A stretch of 34,964 nucleotides of DNA from the NCBI GenBank assembly GCA_905612535.1, contig CAJQSJ010000039.1:1-34964 (forward strand), written 5' to 3'. This DNA comes from an uncultured Pelagibacteraceae bacterium. Its GTDB lineage: Bacteria; Pseudomonadota; Alphaproteobacteria; Pelagibacterales; Pelagibacteraceae. The notes below the pieces were generated by a model. It searched no databases, was not told where the DNA came from, and was given only the letters and a program-made list of their open reading frames with translations. The translations under genes and the position numbers were made by a program. How positions within the stretch are numbered: the stretch's first letter is position 1; every line of letters starts with the position of its first letter. Shown one piece after another: positions 16,395 through 26,934 of this stretch.

Positions 16395-16910
16395 ATGGAA
16401 AATATTTGTGAATGGGACTCGTGCAAAAAAGCGGGTGGTTTTAAAGCTCCAACTGAAAAAGACAATAACAAAAAATTTAAATGGTTATGCAAAGATCATA
16501 TTAAATTATTTAATAGTAAGTGGGATTATTTTGAAGGTATGTCTCAAAACCAAATTGAAGGTTTTTTGAAATCAGATATCACTTGGCACAGACCAACGCA
16601 AAAATTTAGTTCTACAGATAATTTTTTTAATATACTCTGGAATAATGCTTTAAGTGATAAATTTAAATTTTTTAATACGAATTCAGCTCATGATACAAAT
16701 ACTATTAAATTATCTGAAAAAGATAGGTCTGCGCTTAAAGTTTTGGAGCTAGAATATAATGTCGACTGGACAACGATACAAAATAAATTTAAAATCTTAG
16801 TAAAAAAATTTCACCCTGATAAAAATGCAGGCAGTAGAAAATTTGAAGATAAGTTAAAAAAAATTACTTTGGCCTATAGCCATTTAAAAATGTCAATGAT
16901 GAAAAAATAA
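16395..16910 (+). CDS. DnaJ-domain protein of the cobS-cobT locus (171 aa)
   Basis: The C-terminal ~65 residues form a J-domain with the HPD motif ([11 protein letters not shown]140-D142), the site that stimulates DnaK. The N-terminal part has CEWDSC (C5, C10) and WLCKDH (C32, H35), a plausible zinc site, and the [15 protein letters not shown] segment seen in this alphaproteobacterial family. It lies one nucleotide before cobS, so it is cotranscribed with cobS and cobT. A chaperone role in delivering or remodelling the substrate of the CobS/CobT ATPase is inferred from this arrangement. Confidence 0.85.
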   Translation: MENICEWDSCKKAGGFKAPTEKDNNKKFKWLCKDHIKLFNSKWDYFEGMSQNQIEGFLKSDITWHRPTQKFSSTDNFFNILWNNALSDKFKFFNTNSAHDTNTIKLSEKDRSALKVLELEYNVDWTTIQNKFKILVKKFHPDKNAGSRKFEDKLKKITLAYSHLKMSMMKK

Positions 16911-16911
16911 T

Positions 16912-17886
16912 ATGCCTAGCTTAAATGAATTAACTCCAGATATTAAAATTTCAGTCAGTCAAGTTTTTGGAATAGATACTGAAATGAAAATTGACGGTTT
17001 TTCAAAAAAAAGCGAATTTGTTCCTGAGATAGATGAAAATTATAAATTTGATAGAGATACAACTTTAGCAATTATTTCTGGCTTTGCATTTAATAAAAGG
17101 GTTCTAATACAAGGATACCACGGCACTGGAAAGTCTACACATATCGAGCAAGTTGCTGCGCGATTAAATTGGCCATGCGTTAGAGTTAATTTAGATAGTC
17201 ACATAAGTAGAATAGACTTAATAGGAAAAGATGCAATCGTAATTAAGAATGGAAAACAAATTACAGAATTTAAAGAAGGTATACTTCCATGGTCAATTCA
17301 AAATCCTATGGCATTAGTTTTTGATGAGTATGACGCGGGAAGACCGGATGTAATGTTTGTAATACAAAGAGTGCTTGAAAAAGAAGGTGACTTTACATTG
17401 CTGGATAGAAACAAAGTTATAAAGCAAAATCCATTTTTTAGGTTATTTGCAACAACAAATACTATTGGTTTGGGAGACACTACGGGTCTTTACCAAGGTA
17501 CGCAGCAAATAAACCAAGGACAAATGGACAGGTGGAATATCGTCACAACTCTAAATTATCTTAAATTTGAAAAAGAGTTAGAAATTGTTTTAGCAAAAGT
17601 AAAAAGTTTTAATAATAAAGAAGGAAAAGAAATAATTTCGAATATGATAAAAGTTGCTGATTTAACTAGAAAAGGATTTGTAAACGGGGATATTTCTACA
17701 ATAATGAGTCCTAGAACAGTTTTACACTGGGCTGAAAATTCTGAAATATTTAAAGACACAGGTTATGCTTTTAGAGTAACCTTTCTGAATAAATGTGAAG
17801 CTCTAGAAAAAAATATAATTGCAGAATATTATCAACGATGTTTTGGTGAGGACCTCCCAGAGTCATCTGTTAATATAAAAATATAA
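16912..17886 (+). CDS. cobS: CobS-type AAA+ ATPase (cobaltochelatase subunit family)
   Basis: Walker A is [10 protein letters not shown] (~68-77) and Walker B is [15 protein letters not shown] (~133-147). [18 protein letters not shown] holds sensor and insert residues, followed by QMDRWNIV and the lid. These identify the MoxR-like CobS family, at the usual ~325 aa. In aerobic cobalamin synthesis CobS works with CobT and CobN to insert cobalt. No cobN or other cob gene is in the window, and SAR11 bacteria are generally regarded as B12 auxotrophs, so a different client is likely. It sits between the J-domain gene (1 nt) and cobT (10 nt). Confidence 0.93.
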   Translation: MPSLNELTPDIKISVSQVFGIDTEMKIDGFSKKSEFVPEIDENYKFDRDTTLAIISGFAFNKRVLIQGYHGTGKSTHIEQVAARLNWPCVRVNLDSHISRIDLIGKDAIVIKNGKQITEFKEGILPWSIQNPMALVFDEYDAGRPDVMFVIQRVLEKEGDFTLLDRNKVIKQNPFFRLFATTNTIGLGDTTGLYQGTQQINQGQMDRWNIVTTLNYLKFEKELEIVLAKVKSFNNKEGKEIISNMIKVADLTRKGFVNGDISTIMSPRTVLHWAENSEIFKDTGYAFRVTFLNKCEALEKNIIAEYYQRCFGEDLPESSVNIKI

Positions 17887-17896
17887 ATTCTTATAT

Positions 17897-19702
17897 ATGG
17901 ATGAGAGTGAACTTTTAAAAGAAAGATTTAAATTAGCCGTTTCATCTGCCGCTAAAGTTATTTCTGAAAAATCGGACATTGAGGTCAATTTTGGAAATAA
18001 TAATATATCTAAAGAAAACTCTTTAAATTTGCCTGAAATCTCTGATTTAAAAAATTTACAAGATTTTACAAATCTCAGAGCTTTTGCGGACTCTGCTGCT
18101 TTAAAATTAAAGCATTCTAATAAAAAAATTTACAGCAAAAATGAACCAGGTGGTACTATGGGTCAATCCTTGTATTCAATTGCTGAAAAAATTAGATGTG
18201 AAAAAATTGGATCTAATAATCTTAAAGGCGTTAAGAGTAATATTTTCCAATATTACCAAAATATCTATAAAAATAAAAAAATTAGTACAGAATCTGATGT
18301 ACCAATCACTGAAGCCTTTGAGGCTTATTTAGTAGATTATTTTTTTAAAATAAAAACCAAAAGTAACACAAGTAAAATTTTGACCCACTGGCAAAAAATT
18401 TTTGATAAGTCGCTTAAAAATAAACTTAGAGTATTAGATAATTGTATAGAAGATCAAAATGAGTTCAGCCATACTATTTCTAAACTAATTAGTAATTTTA
18501 ATTTTAATGACTCTGACGTAAAAGATAAAGATAAAAACGCTGAAAATGAGGAGCCTGCATCTGGAAACAATCCTGAGGAAAATAGTAGTGATAGCAAAAG
18601 TCAAAAAGATCAAGAAAATGAAGCTACTTTTGATATGGCTGACAGCAGCATGGATGTTGTTGATGTTGATGATAATGAAAAATCAAATCAAGCGGAAACC
18701 CAAGAAATTGAAAGCGATTTAAGCAACCCTTCCAATAATAATAAAAAATTATTTAATAATAAATATAAAATATTTACAAATGAGTTTGATGAAGTTCAGG
18801 CAGCTGAGAAATTGGAGTCAGAAGAAGAAATTGCTAGACTAAGAAAGAACTTAGATCAACAACTTACTAGTTTACAAAACATAATAACAAAGTTAGCTAA
18901 TAAATTACAAAGGCAATTGCTTGCAAAACAAAATAGATCGTGGGAATTTGATTTAGAAGAAGGCATGATAGATGCATCAAAACTTTCAAGGGTAATAATT
19001 GATCCTTTCCATTCTCTTTCTTATAAAGCTGAAAAAGAAACTGACTTTAAAGATACGGTTGTTAGTTTATTAATTGATAATTCTGGTTCAATGCGAGGCA
19101 AGCCAATTTCTGTTGCTGCTATTTGTGCCGATATTCTTTCCAGAACACTAGAGCGATGCTCAGTAAAAGTTGAGGTCCTTGGATTTACAACTAAAAATTG
19201 GAAAGGTGGAAAAAGTAGAGAGAAATGGAGCACCGAAAATAAACCAAGCAACCCCGGAAGATTAAATGATTTGAGACACATTGTTTACAAATCTGCCGAC
19301 AAACCGTGGAGGCAATCTAAAAAAAATTTAGGTATAATGCTTAAAGAAGGTCTTCTAAAAGAAAATATTGATGGTGAAGCACTTATATGGGCTTTTCAAA
19401 GAATTTTAAAAAGAAAAGAAGAGAGAAAAATTCTAATGGTTATATCGGATGGCGCTCCAGTTGACGATTCTACTTTATCAGTCAATTCTGGAGATTACTT
19501 GGAAAAACATTTGAAACAAACTGTTAAATGGATAGAGAATAATTCTGATGTTGAAATGCTGGCTGTAGGAATTGGACATGATGTAACTCGATATTATAAA
19601 AAAGCAATAAAAATTACTGATGTTCAAGAGTTGGGGGATGTGATGGTTAACCAACTAACTAAGCTTTTTTCTGAAAATACATCTAAAAAAACTATACATT
19701 AA
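17897..19702 (+). CDS. cobT: CobT-type von Willebrand A-domain protein
   Basis: The 601-aa protein has an N-terminal helical domain and an acidic, low-complexity linker (~215-285, rich in Asp/Glu/Asn/Ser). The C-terminal vWA domain carries an intact MIDAS start [10 protein letters not shown] (394-403) and [26 protein letters not shown] is typical of CobT. It forms a ring complex with CobS and couples ATP hydrolysis to a metal- or client-handling step. Its last 11 nt overlap the convergent yhhQ gene. Whether it still serves cobalt chelation is doubtful without CobN; see findings. Confidence 0.93.
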   Translation: MDESELLKERFKLAVSSAAKVISEKSDIEVNFGNNNISKENSLNLPEISDLKNLQDFTNLRAFADSAALKLKHSNKKIYSKNEPGGTMGQSLYSIAEKIRCEKIGSNNLKGVKSNIFQYYQNIYKNKKISTESDVPITEAFEAYLVDYFFKIKTKSNTSKILTHWQKIFDKSLKNKLRVLDNCIEDQNEFSHTISKLISNFNFNDSDVKDKDKNAENEEPASGNNPEENSSDSKSQKDQENEATFDMADSSMDVVDVDDNEKSNQAETQEIESDLSNPSNNNKKLFNNKYKIFTNEFDEVQAAEKLESEEEIARLRKNLDQQLTSLQNIITKLANKLQRQLLAKQNRSWEFDLEEGMIDASKLSRVIIDPFHSLSYKAEKETDFKDTVVSLLIDNSGSMRGKPISVAAICADILSRTLERCSVKVEVLGFTTKNWKGGKSREKWSTENKPSNPGRLNDLRHIVYKSADKPWRQSKKNLGIMLKEGLLKENIDGEALIWAFQRILKRKEERKILMVISDGAPVDDSTLSVNSGDYLEKHLKQTVKWIENNSDVEMLAVGIGHDVTRYYKKAIKITDVQELGDVMVNQLTKLFSENTSKKTIH

Positions 19703-20279
19703 TTTTCCTTTTTACAATTGAAATATCTTTAGTATAAGAAAGTAAAATTTTAAATGGTATTAACATTATTAAAGCAATAATTATTTTAACAGCTAAATCT
19801 CCTAAGCCTAAAGTTATCCAGTTTACGTTCGTTCCATAAAATGAAATTGAAAAAAATAAAAAAGTGTCTATGATTGATCCCACCAAAGAAGAAACTAAAG
19901 GAGCAAGAAACCATACTTTTTTTCTTAATTTATCAAAAATATTAACATCCACTAACTGGGCAAAAAGAAACGCTACACCAGATCCAAATACAATCCTTAT
20001 AGATATAAGATCTGAAAAATTTGTAGAAAAATAAAAGGTTAAACACAATCCAAAAGCAAAACCTAAGTATACTATTTTTTTTGCAATAGCCTTGCCGCAG
20101 GTTCTATTAGACAAATCTGTTATCAAAAATGCCACTGGATAGCTTAGGGCACCATAAGTCAGTACATTTTCTAAACCAAATTTATTTATAGGAAATTGAA
20201 CAAGATAATTTGATAAAGCAATTACACTTGCCATAGCAAGTACAAAAAAATAAAAAAAATTATTTTTTACTTTCGGCAT
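19692..20279 (-). CDS. yhhQ: Queuosine-precursor transporter, YhhQ/VUT family
   Basis: This is an integral membrane protein of 195 aa with about six hydrophobic segments. The family signatures are NYLVQFPI near the N-terminus, [39 protein letters not shown] and [20 protein letters not shown], matching the DUF165/VUT transporters. In other bacteria these import queuosine precursors (preQ0/preQ1), sparing de novo synthesis. It is probably cotranscribed with rpmB upstream (6 nt gap). The substrate is inferred from the family. Confidence 0.9.
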   Translation of the reverse strand: MPKVKNNFFYFFVLAMASVIALSNYLVQFPINKFGLENVLTYGALSYPVAFLITDLSNRTCGKAIAKKIVYLGFAFGLCLTFYFSTNFSDLISIRIVFGSGVAFLFAQLVDVNIFDKLRKKVWFLAPLVSSLVGSIIDTFLFFSISFYGTNVNWITLGLGDLAVKIIIALIMLIPFKILLSYTKDISIVKRKINV

Positions 20280-20285
20280 TAATAA

Positions 20286-20564
20286 TTAGATCTTAAGAAA
20301 TATTTTTTTTTTAAGTTTCTTTGCTCTTGCAGATAATTTAAACGATTTCACATTCTTCAAATAAGAGTCGATTCCACCTTTGTAGTCAACGGATCTTAAG
20401 GCTGCGTTGGTCACTTTAAGTTTAATGTTTCTTTTAAGAATCAGACTTTTAAAAGTAACTTTTTTTAAATTTGGAAGAAATTTTCTTTTTGTTTTGTTAT
20501 TAGAGTGACTCACCGTATGACCTTTTAACGGTGACTTCCCTGTAAGTTCGCATTTTTTTGGCAT
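20286..20564 (-). CDS. rpmB: 50S ribosomal protein L28
   Basis: The N-terminus CELTGKSPLKGHTVSHSNNK followed by TKRKFLPNLKKVTF is the L28 signature, and ALRSVDYKGGIDSYL is typical of the alphaproteobacterial form. It has 92 aa, slightly longer than the E. coli protein, and a basic C-terminal tail. It heads a two-gene minus-strand unit with yhhQ and is divergent from ccdA. The 130 nt gap between them carries both promoters. Confidence 0.97.
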   Translation of the reverse strand: MPKKCELTGKSPLKGHTVSHSNNKTKRKFLPNLKKVTFKSLILKRNIKLKVTNAALRSVDYKGGIDSYLKNVKSFKLSARAKKLKKKIFLKI

Positions 20565-20630
20565 ATTAAATTTCTAAGTCAGTATATAGATCTAGCAAGA
20601 AATGGAATCAAGTTAATATATTAAAATATT

Positions 20631-20663
20631 GACAGCTTTAATATCAAAGAATAGTTATATTTT
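20631..20663 (+). promoter_or_regulatory. Probable promoter upstream of ccdA
   Basis: A TTGACA hexamer (in ATATTGACAGC, near 20630) is followed after about 17 nt by TAGTTA/TTATAT, a reasonable -35/-10 pair reading toward ccdA 30-60 nt downstream. Sigma-70-like hexamers are easy to find in AT-rich DNA, but an exact TTGACA is less so. Confidence 0.4.
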
Positions 20664-20694
20664 AGAGTTTTAAATGAATTTTGATTACGTATAA

Positions 20695-21402
20695 ATGAAT
20701 ATAACAATATCTATAGCTTTTTTTGCTGGATTAATTAGCTTTTTGTCTCCTTGCGTGCTTCCTTTGATCCCTGGATATATTTCATATATTTCCGGAACGT
20801 CCCTTGAGGATAAGAAAAAAAATCTTATCTTTATTAAAACTATTTTTTTTACAATTGGTTTTTCTATTGTATTTATAGCTTTAGGTTCGGCGGCCTCATT
20901 TATAGGAAGTTTTTTTTTATCAAACTCTTATACTCTAAGAATCGTTGCGGGCATAATTATAATATTTTTTTCGTTTCAGTTAATGGGTATTGTTAATTTA
21001 AGTTTTATGAATAAAGATTTTAGATTTTTTACTAAATCATATAACAATAATATAGCTTTCCCAATACTAGTTGGGGCTTGTTTTGGTTTTGGTTGGACTC
21101 CATGTATAGGGCCAATTCTTGGATCAATTTTAACTATTGCAGCGATAGAAGGAAGCAGTTCTACAAGTATTTTTTTACTTTCATCATACTCTTTGGGCTT
21201 AGCGATACCGTTTATTATTTCAGGAATACTAATTGATAAGTTTTTAATTTTTTCGAAAATTTTAAGAAAATATCTAAATGTAATTAATAAGACTGGTGGA
21301 CTAGTATTGTTATTAACAGGAATAGCGATAGTAACAGGTCAACTTCAAAAATTAGGTTTTTTTATTTTAGAGTATTTACCTGGATTAGGTAATATTGGTT
21401 AG
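20695..21402 (+). CDS. ccdA: Cytochrome c biogenesis / thiol transporter CcdA
   Basis: This six-helix membrane protein (235 aa) belongs to the CcdA/DsbD-beta family. SFLSPCVLPLIPGYISYISG carries the first redox Cys (C20) and FGWTPCIGPILGS the second (C137), which together pass electrons from cytoplasmic thioredoxin to periplasmic thiol acceptors. A likely recipient is a periplasmic thioredoxin-like protein; one is encoded at 7789-8160, but a direct link is speculative. Its TAG abuts the pyrD stop on the other strand, forming TTAGCTAA. Confidence 0.9.
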   Translation: MNITISIAFFAGLISFLSPCVLPLIPGYISYISGTSLEDKKKNLIFIKTIFFTIGFSIVFIALGSAASFIGSFFLSNSYTLRIVAGIIIIFFSFQLMGIVNLSFMNKDFRFFTKSYNNNIAFPILVGACFGFGWTPCIGPILGSILTIAAIEGSSSTSIFLLSSYSLGLAIPFIISGILIDKFLIFSKILRKYLNVINKTGGLVLLLTGIAIVTGQLQKLGFFILEYLPGLGNIG

Positions 21403-22449
21403 CTAAACTTTTGATCCAATTGCGTCTTTTATATTTTTTATTCCTTCGTTTTTTAAAATTTGAATTAAATCTTTTTTAATATCTTTTGCGACTGTTGGTC
21501 CTTTATAAACAAAACCTGTATATAATTGCAAAAGTGAAGCTCCTGCACATATTTTTTCATAGGCCGATTTTCCAGAGTCTACACCTCCTACACCAACTAT
21601 TGGAATTTTAGAATTTAGCTCTTTATAAAATTTTTTAATTAGTTTAGTCGATATGCTTTGTAAAGGAGTTCCAGACAATCCTCCTTCTTCTTTTTTGGAT
21701 TTACTAATTAATTTATCTCGGTTAATATTAGTTGTATTCGTAAGTATAATTGCAGATATTTTGTTTTGTAGAGCAACATCTGAGATCTGAGAAATATCTT
21801 CTTCCCTCATGTCTGGAGACATTTTTAACAAAAGTGGTACTTTTGTTTTTTTTTCCTTTTTAATTTTATTAAGACTGCTTAAAAGTTCATTTAACTTTTT
21901 GTGATCATGAAAATCTCTTAATTTTTTTGTATTTGGAGAAGAAATATTAATTGTAATGTAATCGGCAGTACTAAAAAAACTTTTGAGTCCTAAGCAAAAA
22001 TCTTCTTCTTGCTTTTTAGTATTTTTATTAGGCCCAATATTTATCCCTATTATTCCATTTTTCTTTTCTTCAATAATTCTATTTTTTATGATTTCAATTC
22101 CATCATTATTGAATCCCAGTCTATTTATCAATGCAGTGTCTTCTTGAAGTCTAAATACCCGTGGCTTAGCATTTCCAAGTTGTTTTAAGGGCGTTACAGT
22201 GCCGACCTCTACAAATCCAAAACCTAATTTAAGTAAAGAATTATAAACCTCTGCGCTTTTATCAAAGCCGGCAGCTAATCCTATTGGGTTTGGAAAATGT
22301 TTACCCAATAAGTCAATACTCAACATTTCTTCATTTTCGACCTCGAACATACTTTTTGGCAAATAGTTTAATTTTAAAGCATTAATTGCTAAATCGTGCG
22401 CAGTTTCTGGATCAAAATTAAATATGAAAGGTTTTATGATGGAAAACAT
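21403..22449 (-). CDS. pyrD: Dihydroorotate dehydrogenase (quinone), class 2
   Basis: PyrD oxidises dihydroorotate in pyrimidine synthesis, passing electrons to quinone at the membrane. The motifs are PIGLAAGFDKSAEVYN, GFVEVGTVTPLKQLGNAKPR, NRLGFNNDG, INISSPNTKKLRDF and GVGGVDSGKSAYEKICAGAS (FMN phosphate site). It has 348 aa. The N-terminal helical extension (~1-40) marks the membrane-associated class 2. Its ATG overlaps the lysyl-tRNA synthetase stop by one nucleotide. Confidence 0.96.
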   Translation of the reverse strand: MFSIIKPFIFNFDPETAHDLAINALKLNYLPKSMFEVENEEMLSIDLLGKHFPNPIGLAAGFDKSAEVYNSLLKLGFGFVEVGTVTPLKQLGNAKPRVFRLQEDTALINRLGFNNDGIEIIKNRIIEEKKNGIIGINIGPNKNTKKQEEDFCLGLKSFFSTADYITINISSPNTKKLRDFHDHKKLNELLSSLNKIKKEKKTKVPLLLKMSPDMREEDISQISDVALQNKISAIILTNTTNINRDKLISKSKKEEGGLSGTPLQSISTKLIKKFYKELNSKIPIVGVGGVDSGKSAYEKICAGASLLQLYTGFVYKGPTVAKDIKKDLIQILKNEGIKNIKDAIGSKV

Positions 22450-24011
22450 TATTCAATACATTCGTTAATTAGCTTAATAGTTTCTTCAATTCCAAAAAAA
22501 CTTATAAAAAATCCCATTCTAGGGCCGTCCTGGTCACCAAACAATATTTCGTATATCGCTTTAAACCACTCTCTTAAATTATCTTGATAGCCATTATCTT
22601 TTCCAACTGAATAAACAATTGTCTGAATGGCTTCTGGGTCTGGATTACTTTCACAATCTTTTAGTCTTTTTGATAGATCCTTTAATGCTATTTTTTCTTT
22701 ATCAGTTGGTTTTCTATATTTTTTATTTGGTTTAACTATTTCATTAAAATACTTTAAAGCATATTCCACTAAACTATCTAATATTGGATGATCAGAGATA
22801 TTTATTTTTGCATTATATTTCTTAATAAATTTCCACAAAACATCTTTATCGGTAGCGTTGCTTGTTCCCACCAAATTTAATAAAACAGAAAAAGGCATGA
22901 TTGACTTTTCTTTTGGAGGTTTTCCTTTATGAATATGCCAAACTGGATTTAATAATTTATTTTTATCATCTTGTTGATCAAATTTATCAATACAAATTAA
23001 ATATTCATCAACTGCTTTTGGAACAACATCTGCATATAATTTTTTAGCTCTTTTTGGATTTTGATACATATACAAAGCCAAACTTTCTGGGGAAGCATAC
23101 TTAAGCCACTGCTCGATAGAAATACCATTACCTTTTGATTTTGATATTTTTTCTCCTTTTTCATCAAGAAATAATTCATAAGCAAAACCATTTGGACTTT
23201 TTTTACCCAAAGTTTTACAAATTTTACTAGATAGAATGGCGCTTTCAATTAAATCTTTTCCATACATTTCGTAATCTACATCAAACGTATACCAACGCAT
23301 TGCCCAGTCAACTTTCCACTGTAGTTTACATTTTCCATTAGTGATCTCTGTTTCAATATCTTTGCCATTATTCTTATAAATAATTTTTCCCTCATTTTTA
23401 TTAAACTCAATAATAGGAACTTCTAAAACTTTTCCTGTTTCATTGCATATAGGTAGAAAGGGACTGTAAGTTTTTTGTCTTTCTTTGCCTAGAGTCGGCA
23501 TTATAATTTCCATAATTTGCTCATACTTTTCTAGTACCAGTAACAGGGTTTTGTTAAATATACCTTTTTTATAATTTTCAGTCGAACTCTTAAAGGTATA
23601 ATCAAAATTAAATTTATCTAAAAAACTTTTAAGCATTTCATTATTGTGTTCTCCAAAACTTGGGTATTTATTAAAAGGGTCAGGAATGCTAGTTAAAGGT
23701 TTGTGTAAATTATTTTCTAAAATTTCTTTATTGGGAATATTATCTGGAACTTTCCTTAAGCCATCCATGTCGTCAGAAAAAGTAATAATTTCTGTTGGTA
23801 TGTCAATAATAGTTTTAATTGCATTTACCATCATTGTTGTTCTCGCAACTTCAGCGAATGTTCCTATATGAGGCAAACCACTGGGGCCGTATCCTGTTTG
23901 TAGAATTATTTTACCTTTTTTTTCAAAAATTTTTAACCTCTCTTTGACTAGCTTTCTAGCTTCCACAAATGGCCAAGCTGATGTATTTTGAATTATTGAT
24001 TTATCTATCAC
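22449..24011 (-). CDS. lysS: Lysyl-tRNA synthetase, class I
   Basis: This is a class I (archaeal-type) LysRS of 520 aa, not the class II enzyme of most bacteria. The HIGH-like motif is GYGPSGLPHIGTFAE (~41-55) and the KMSKS-like motif is EKISKSKGNG (~290). YEMYGKDLIESAILSSKICK and the helical C-terminal anticodon-binding part are also typical. Class I LysRS is known in many alphaproteobacteria and spirochaetes. The start is GTG (24011), with no better ATG near. It is first in an operon with pyrD (1 nt overlap) and divergent from trkH. The gene is also named lysK. Confidence 0.95.
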   Translation of the reverse strand: MIDKSIIQNTSAWPFVEARKLVKERLKIFEKKGKIILQTGYGPSGLPHIGTFAEVARTTMMVNAIKTIIDIPTEIITFSDDMDGLRKVPDNIPNKEILENNLHKPLTSIPDPFNKYPSFGEHNNEMLKSFLDKFNFDYTFKSSTENYKKGIFNKTLLLVLEKYEQIMEIIMPTLGKERQKTYSPFLPICNETGKVLEVPIIEFNKNEGKIIYKNNGKDIETEITNGKCKLQWKVDWAMRWYTFDVDYEMYGKDLIESAILSSKICKTLGKKSPNGFAYELFLDEKGEKISKSKGNGISIEQWLKYASPESLALYMYQNPKRAKKLYADVVPKAVDEYLICIDKFDQQDDKNKLLNPVWHIHKGKPPKEKSIMPFSVLLNLVGTSNATDKDVLWKFIKKYNAKINISDHPILDSLVEYALKYFNEIVKPNKKYRKPTDKEKIALKDLSKRLKDCESNPDPEAIQTIVYSVGKDNGYQDNLREWFKAIYEILFGDQDGPRMGFFISFFGIEETIKLINECIE

Positions 24012-24110
24012 AATATAAAGATTTATTAAATTTCATGGGTAAAATACAGATATAATAAGGTCTTATTATGTTGAATTTCTATTTTTTTTAAATAACCTCC
24101 AATTACATAA

Positions 24111-25559
24111 ATGAATAACTATAAAACTGTTTTTTTTTCAATTGGTATACTCCTTATAATATTAGGGGTCTTTATGATTATACCATTTTTTATACAAATT
24201 ATATATGACCAGAAAAATAGTACTTTTTTGTCATCAGCATCGATTACAATTTTTATCGGAATATTACTAGTACTTACAAATCTTGAAGAAAATAGGAAAC
24301 TTAGTTTACAACAGGCCTTTATTTTAACTACACTTGCTTGGATCAGTATAGCAATTTTTGGCTCCTTGCCTTTTGTTTTGTCTGATTTGAATCTCTCCCT
24401 TGTAGATTCTTTTTTTGAAAGCATGTCTGGAATAACAACTACTGGATCAACAATAATCATAGATGTGGATAACGCTCCTAAAGACATTCTTATCTGGAGA
24501 GCTATTTTACAATGGCTTGGTGGCATTGGTGTTATTGTAATGGCTATAACTGTGTTGCCTTTATTAAATATTGGTGGAATGCAATTATTTAAAACCGAAG
24601 GTCCTAATGAAGCTGGAAAAATTTTACCTAAAGCAAGCGAGGTAACAATAACAATTTCAACAATTTATTTATCCTTAACTACGGCATGCGGATTAGCATA
24701 TTGGTTTTTTGATATGAATATTTTTGATAGTGTAGCACATGCAATGACTACAATTGCAACGGGTGGCTTTTCAACTTATAGTAGCTCCATTGGTTATTTT
24801 CAAAATTCCAATATTGAAGTAGTTGCAATAATATTTATTATTTTGGGTAGTATACCTTTTTTTTCTTACTTAAAATTTGCAAAAGGTAATAAAAAAATAT
24901 TTTTTACTGACGTTCAAATTAGGGGTTTAATATATATTTTAACTTTTTCAATAGTCTTAATGTTTTTTTATTTGTTGCTAACAAATAAGGAATTGGGCTT
25001 TTTAGAAAATTTAAGAATCTCAACTTTTAATATTGTTTCTATTTTGTCAGGAACGGGTTACGTGACTGAAGATTTTAGTTTGTGGGGTAAATTTCCACTT
25101 GTTTTTTTTCTATTTTTAATGTTTATCGGAGGGTGTGCGGGGTCTACCACTTGTGGAATTAAAATATTTAGATTCCAAATAGTTGGTTATTTTATTATAA
25201 ATCAAATAAAAAAAATTGTTTACCCCCATGCGATACTTCCAATTAAATATAATAACGAAAAAATCAGCGATCCTTTTATATATTCAATTATTGCATTTAT
25301 CTTTCTGTATTTTTTTATTTTTTTTATTCTTGCTGCACTTCTATCTCTTAATGGGCTAGATTTTATGTCAGCTCTTTCGGGAGCAGCAACAGCAATATCT
25401 AATGTTGGGCCTGGTTTGGGAAGTATTATAGGGCCAGACGGTAATTTTAGTAGTTTACCTGATTTCTCTAAACTGATTTTGTGTTTAGGAATGTTGCTTG
25501 GTAGACTTGAATTATTTGCAGTATTAGTTTTATTTTTTCCATCTTTTTGGAAAAATTAA
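24111..25559 (+). CDS. trkH: Trk-type potassium uptake protein TrkH
   Basis: This is a polytopic membrane protein (482 aa) with repeated pore-loop units. The selectivity-filter-like segments are SGITTTGSTII, TTIATGGFSTY, LSGTGYVTED and AISNVGPGLG, each with the Gly needed for K+ coordination. It ends LFAVLVLFFPSFWKN, typical of TrkH. It would work with a cytoplasmic TrkA, not present in this window, to take up K+. It is the first gene of a tight plus-strand operon (4 nt to the MFS gene). Confidence 0.95.
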   Translation: MNNYKTVFFSIGILLIILGVFMIIPFFIQIIYDQKNSTFLSSASITIFIGILLVLTNLEENRKLSLQQAFILTTLAWISIAIFGSLPFVLSDLNLSLVDSFFESMSGITTTGSTIIIDVDNAPKDILIWRAILQWLGGIGVIVMAITVLPLLNIGGMQLFKTEGPNEAGKILPKASEVTITISTIYLSLTTACGLAYWFFDMNIFDSVAHAMTTIATGGFSTYSSSIGYFQNSNIEVVAIIFIILGSIPFFSYLKFAKGNKKIFFTDVQIRGLIYILTFSIVLMFFYLLLTNKELGFLENLRISTFNIVSILSGTGYVTEDFSLWGKFPLVFFLFLMFIGGCAGSTTCGIKIFRFQIVGYFIINQIKKIVYPHAILPIKYNNEKISDPFIYSIIAFIFLYFFIFFILAALLSLNGLDFMSALSGAATAISNVGPGLGSIIGPDGNFSSLPDFSKLILCLGMLLGRLELFAVLVLFFPSFWKN

Positions 25560-25563
25560 TTTT

Positions 25564-26934
25564 ATGGAAATATATAAAAAACAAAGTTTATCAGAAAGTT
25601 TTTCTATTTACTTTGAAAAACGAATGGCAAAAATTATTTTGCTTGGAATTATAAGTGGATTTCCGTGGGTTCTTATTGGGAGCGGGTTAAGTTTGTGGCT
25701 TAAGGAAGACGGGCTTAGCCGTAGCACGATTGGCTGGGCCGGTTTAATATTCAGTGTTTATGCATTTAATTATCTTTGGGCTCCGGTGGTAGATAGAATA
25801 CGTATCCCTTGGTTGACAGATAAAATAGGACACAGACGAGCCTGGATAGTAAGCATGCAGCTTATTATTTTAATTAGCTTAATTTCTTGGAGCTTAATAA
25901 GTCCCACAACAAACCTTTCGCTGGTAATTGCAGTTGGTTTAATTATTGCTATTGCTTCAGCCACTCAAGACATAACTATTGATGCGCTAAGAATAGAACA
26001 GATTGGACCAAATGAAGGTAAATCAATGCAGGCAGGAGCTGCTATGGCTGTTGTTGGGTGGTGGACAGGGTATAAATTAGGTGGTGTTACAGCATTAAAT
26101 TTAGCTGAATATTTTGAGCAAGCAGGATTTGAAAATTATTGGCAAATTACTTTTTTAATACTTGGAACGGTCATTATCGCTTGCAGTATTGGTCTAATGT
26201 TCATTCATGAGACGAGTTCTGATCAAAGGAAAGATTCTCAAAAGCAAATTGATCAAATAATAATAAAAAAATTAGGATCATCAAGTATTGGAGCTAAATC
26301 TGTAGCGTGGATTAGCGCAACAATCGCCGGACCTGTTATGAGCTTTTTTAAACAGAATGGATTTAAAATCGCCTTAGGGATTTTAGCTTTTGTTTTTCTT
26401 TTTAAAATTGGAGAGGCTTTTTTAGGTAGAATGTCTATAATATTTTATAAAGAAATGGGATTTTCTAAATCAGATATTGCTCTTTATTCTAAGGGACTTG
26501 GTTGGATAACTACTGTTGTGTTTACGCTTTTAGGAGGTTTGTTTGCTATACGCTCAGGTGTAATAAAAGCAATGTTTCTATCTGGGATATTAATGGCATT
26601 AACTAATATTTTATTTTCTATACTTGCTTGGTCAGGAAAGTCTGAATGGCTTTTTGCTGTCGCAGTAATTTTTGATGATATGGCTGCCGCCTTTGCCACT
26701 GTTTCATTTGTTGCATTTATTTCACTGCTAGTAGATCGAACTTATACTGCAACACAATATGCTCTACTTGCATCAATTGGAACGGCCGGTCGAACTATGA
26801 TGGCCTCTTCCTCTGGTGCATTGGTAGATTGGCTTAACGGTGATTGGGGCATATTTTTTGTCTTAACAGCTGTAATGGTAATACCTTCCTTAATTTTTTT
26901 ATGGCTTATAAAGGATAAACTTAACTTAAAATGA
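25564..26934 (+). CDS. AmpG-like MFS transporter (456 aa)
   Basis: About twelve hydrophobic segments are present. GFPWVLIGSGLSLWLKEDGL, the WAPVVDRIRIPWLTDKIGHRRAW loop (MFS motif A region), and SATQDITIDALRIE match the AmpG/PAT family, which imports anhydromuropeptides for cell-wall recycling or acetyl-CoA-type solutes. It sits between trkH and an NlpC/P60 peptidase with which it shares a 4 nt ATGA overlap. This pairing supports a peptidoglycan-fragment uptake and processing role. The substrate is inferred. Confidence 0.85.
   Translation: MEIYKKQSLSESFSIYFEKRMAKIILLGIISGFPWVLIGSGLSLWLKEDGLSRSTIGWAGLIFSVYAFNYLWAPVVDRIRIPWLTDKIGHRRAWIVSMQLIILISLISWSLISPTTNLSLVIAVGLIIAIASATQDITIDALRIEQIGPNEGKSMQAGAAMAVVGWWTGYKLGGVTALNLAEYFEQAGFENYWQITFLILGTVIIACSIGLMFIHETSSDQRKDSQKQIDQIIIKKLGSSSIGAKSVAWISATIAGPVMSFFKQNGFKIALGILAFVFLFKIGEAFLGRMSIIFYKEMGFSKSDIALYSKGLGWITTVVFTLLGGLFAIRSGVIKAMFLSGILMALTNILFSILAWSGKSEWLFAVAVIFDDMAAAFATVSFVAFISLLVDRTYTATQYALLASIGTAGRTMMASSSGALVDWLNGDWGIFFVLTAVMVIPSLIFLWLIKDKLNLK

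Noticed and set aside
24119-24526. 135-aa minus-strand ORF
   Set aside because: It is antisense to trkH; shadow ORF.
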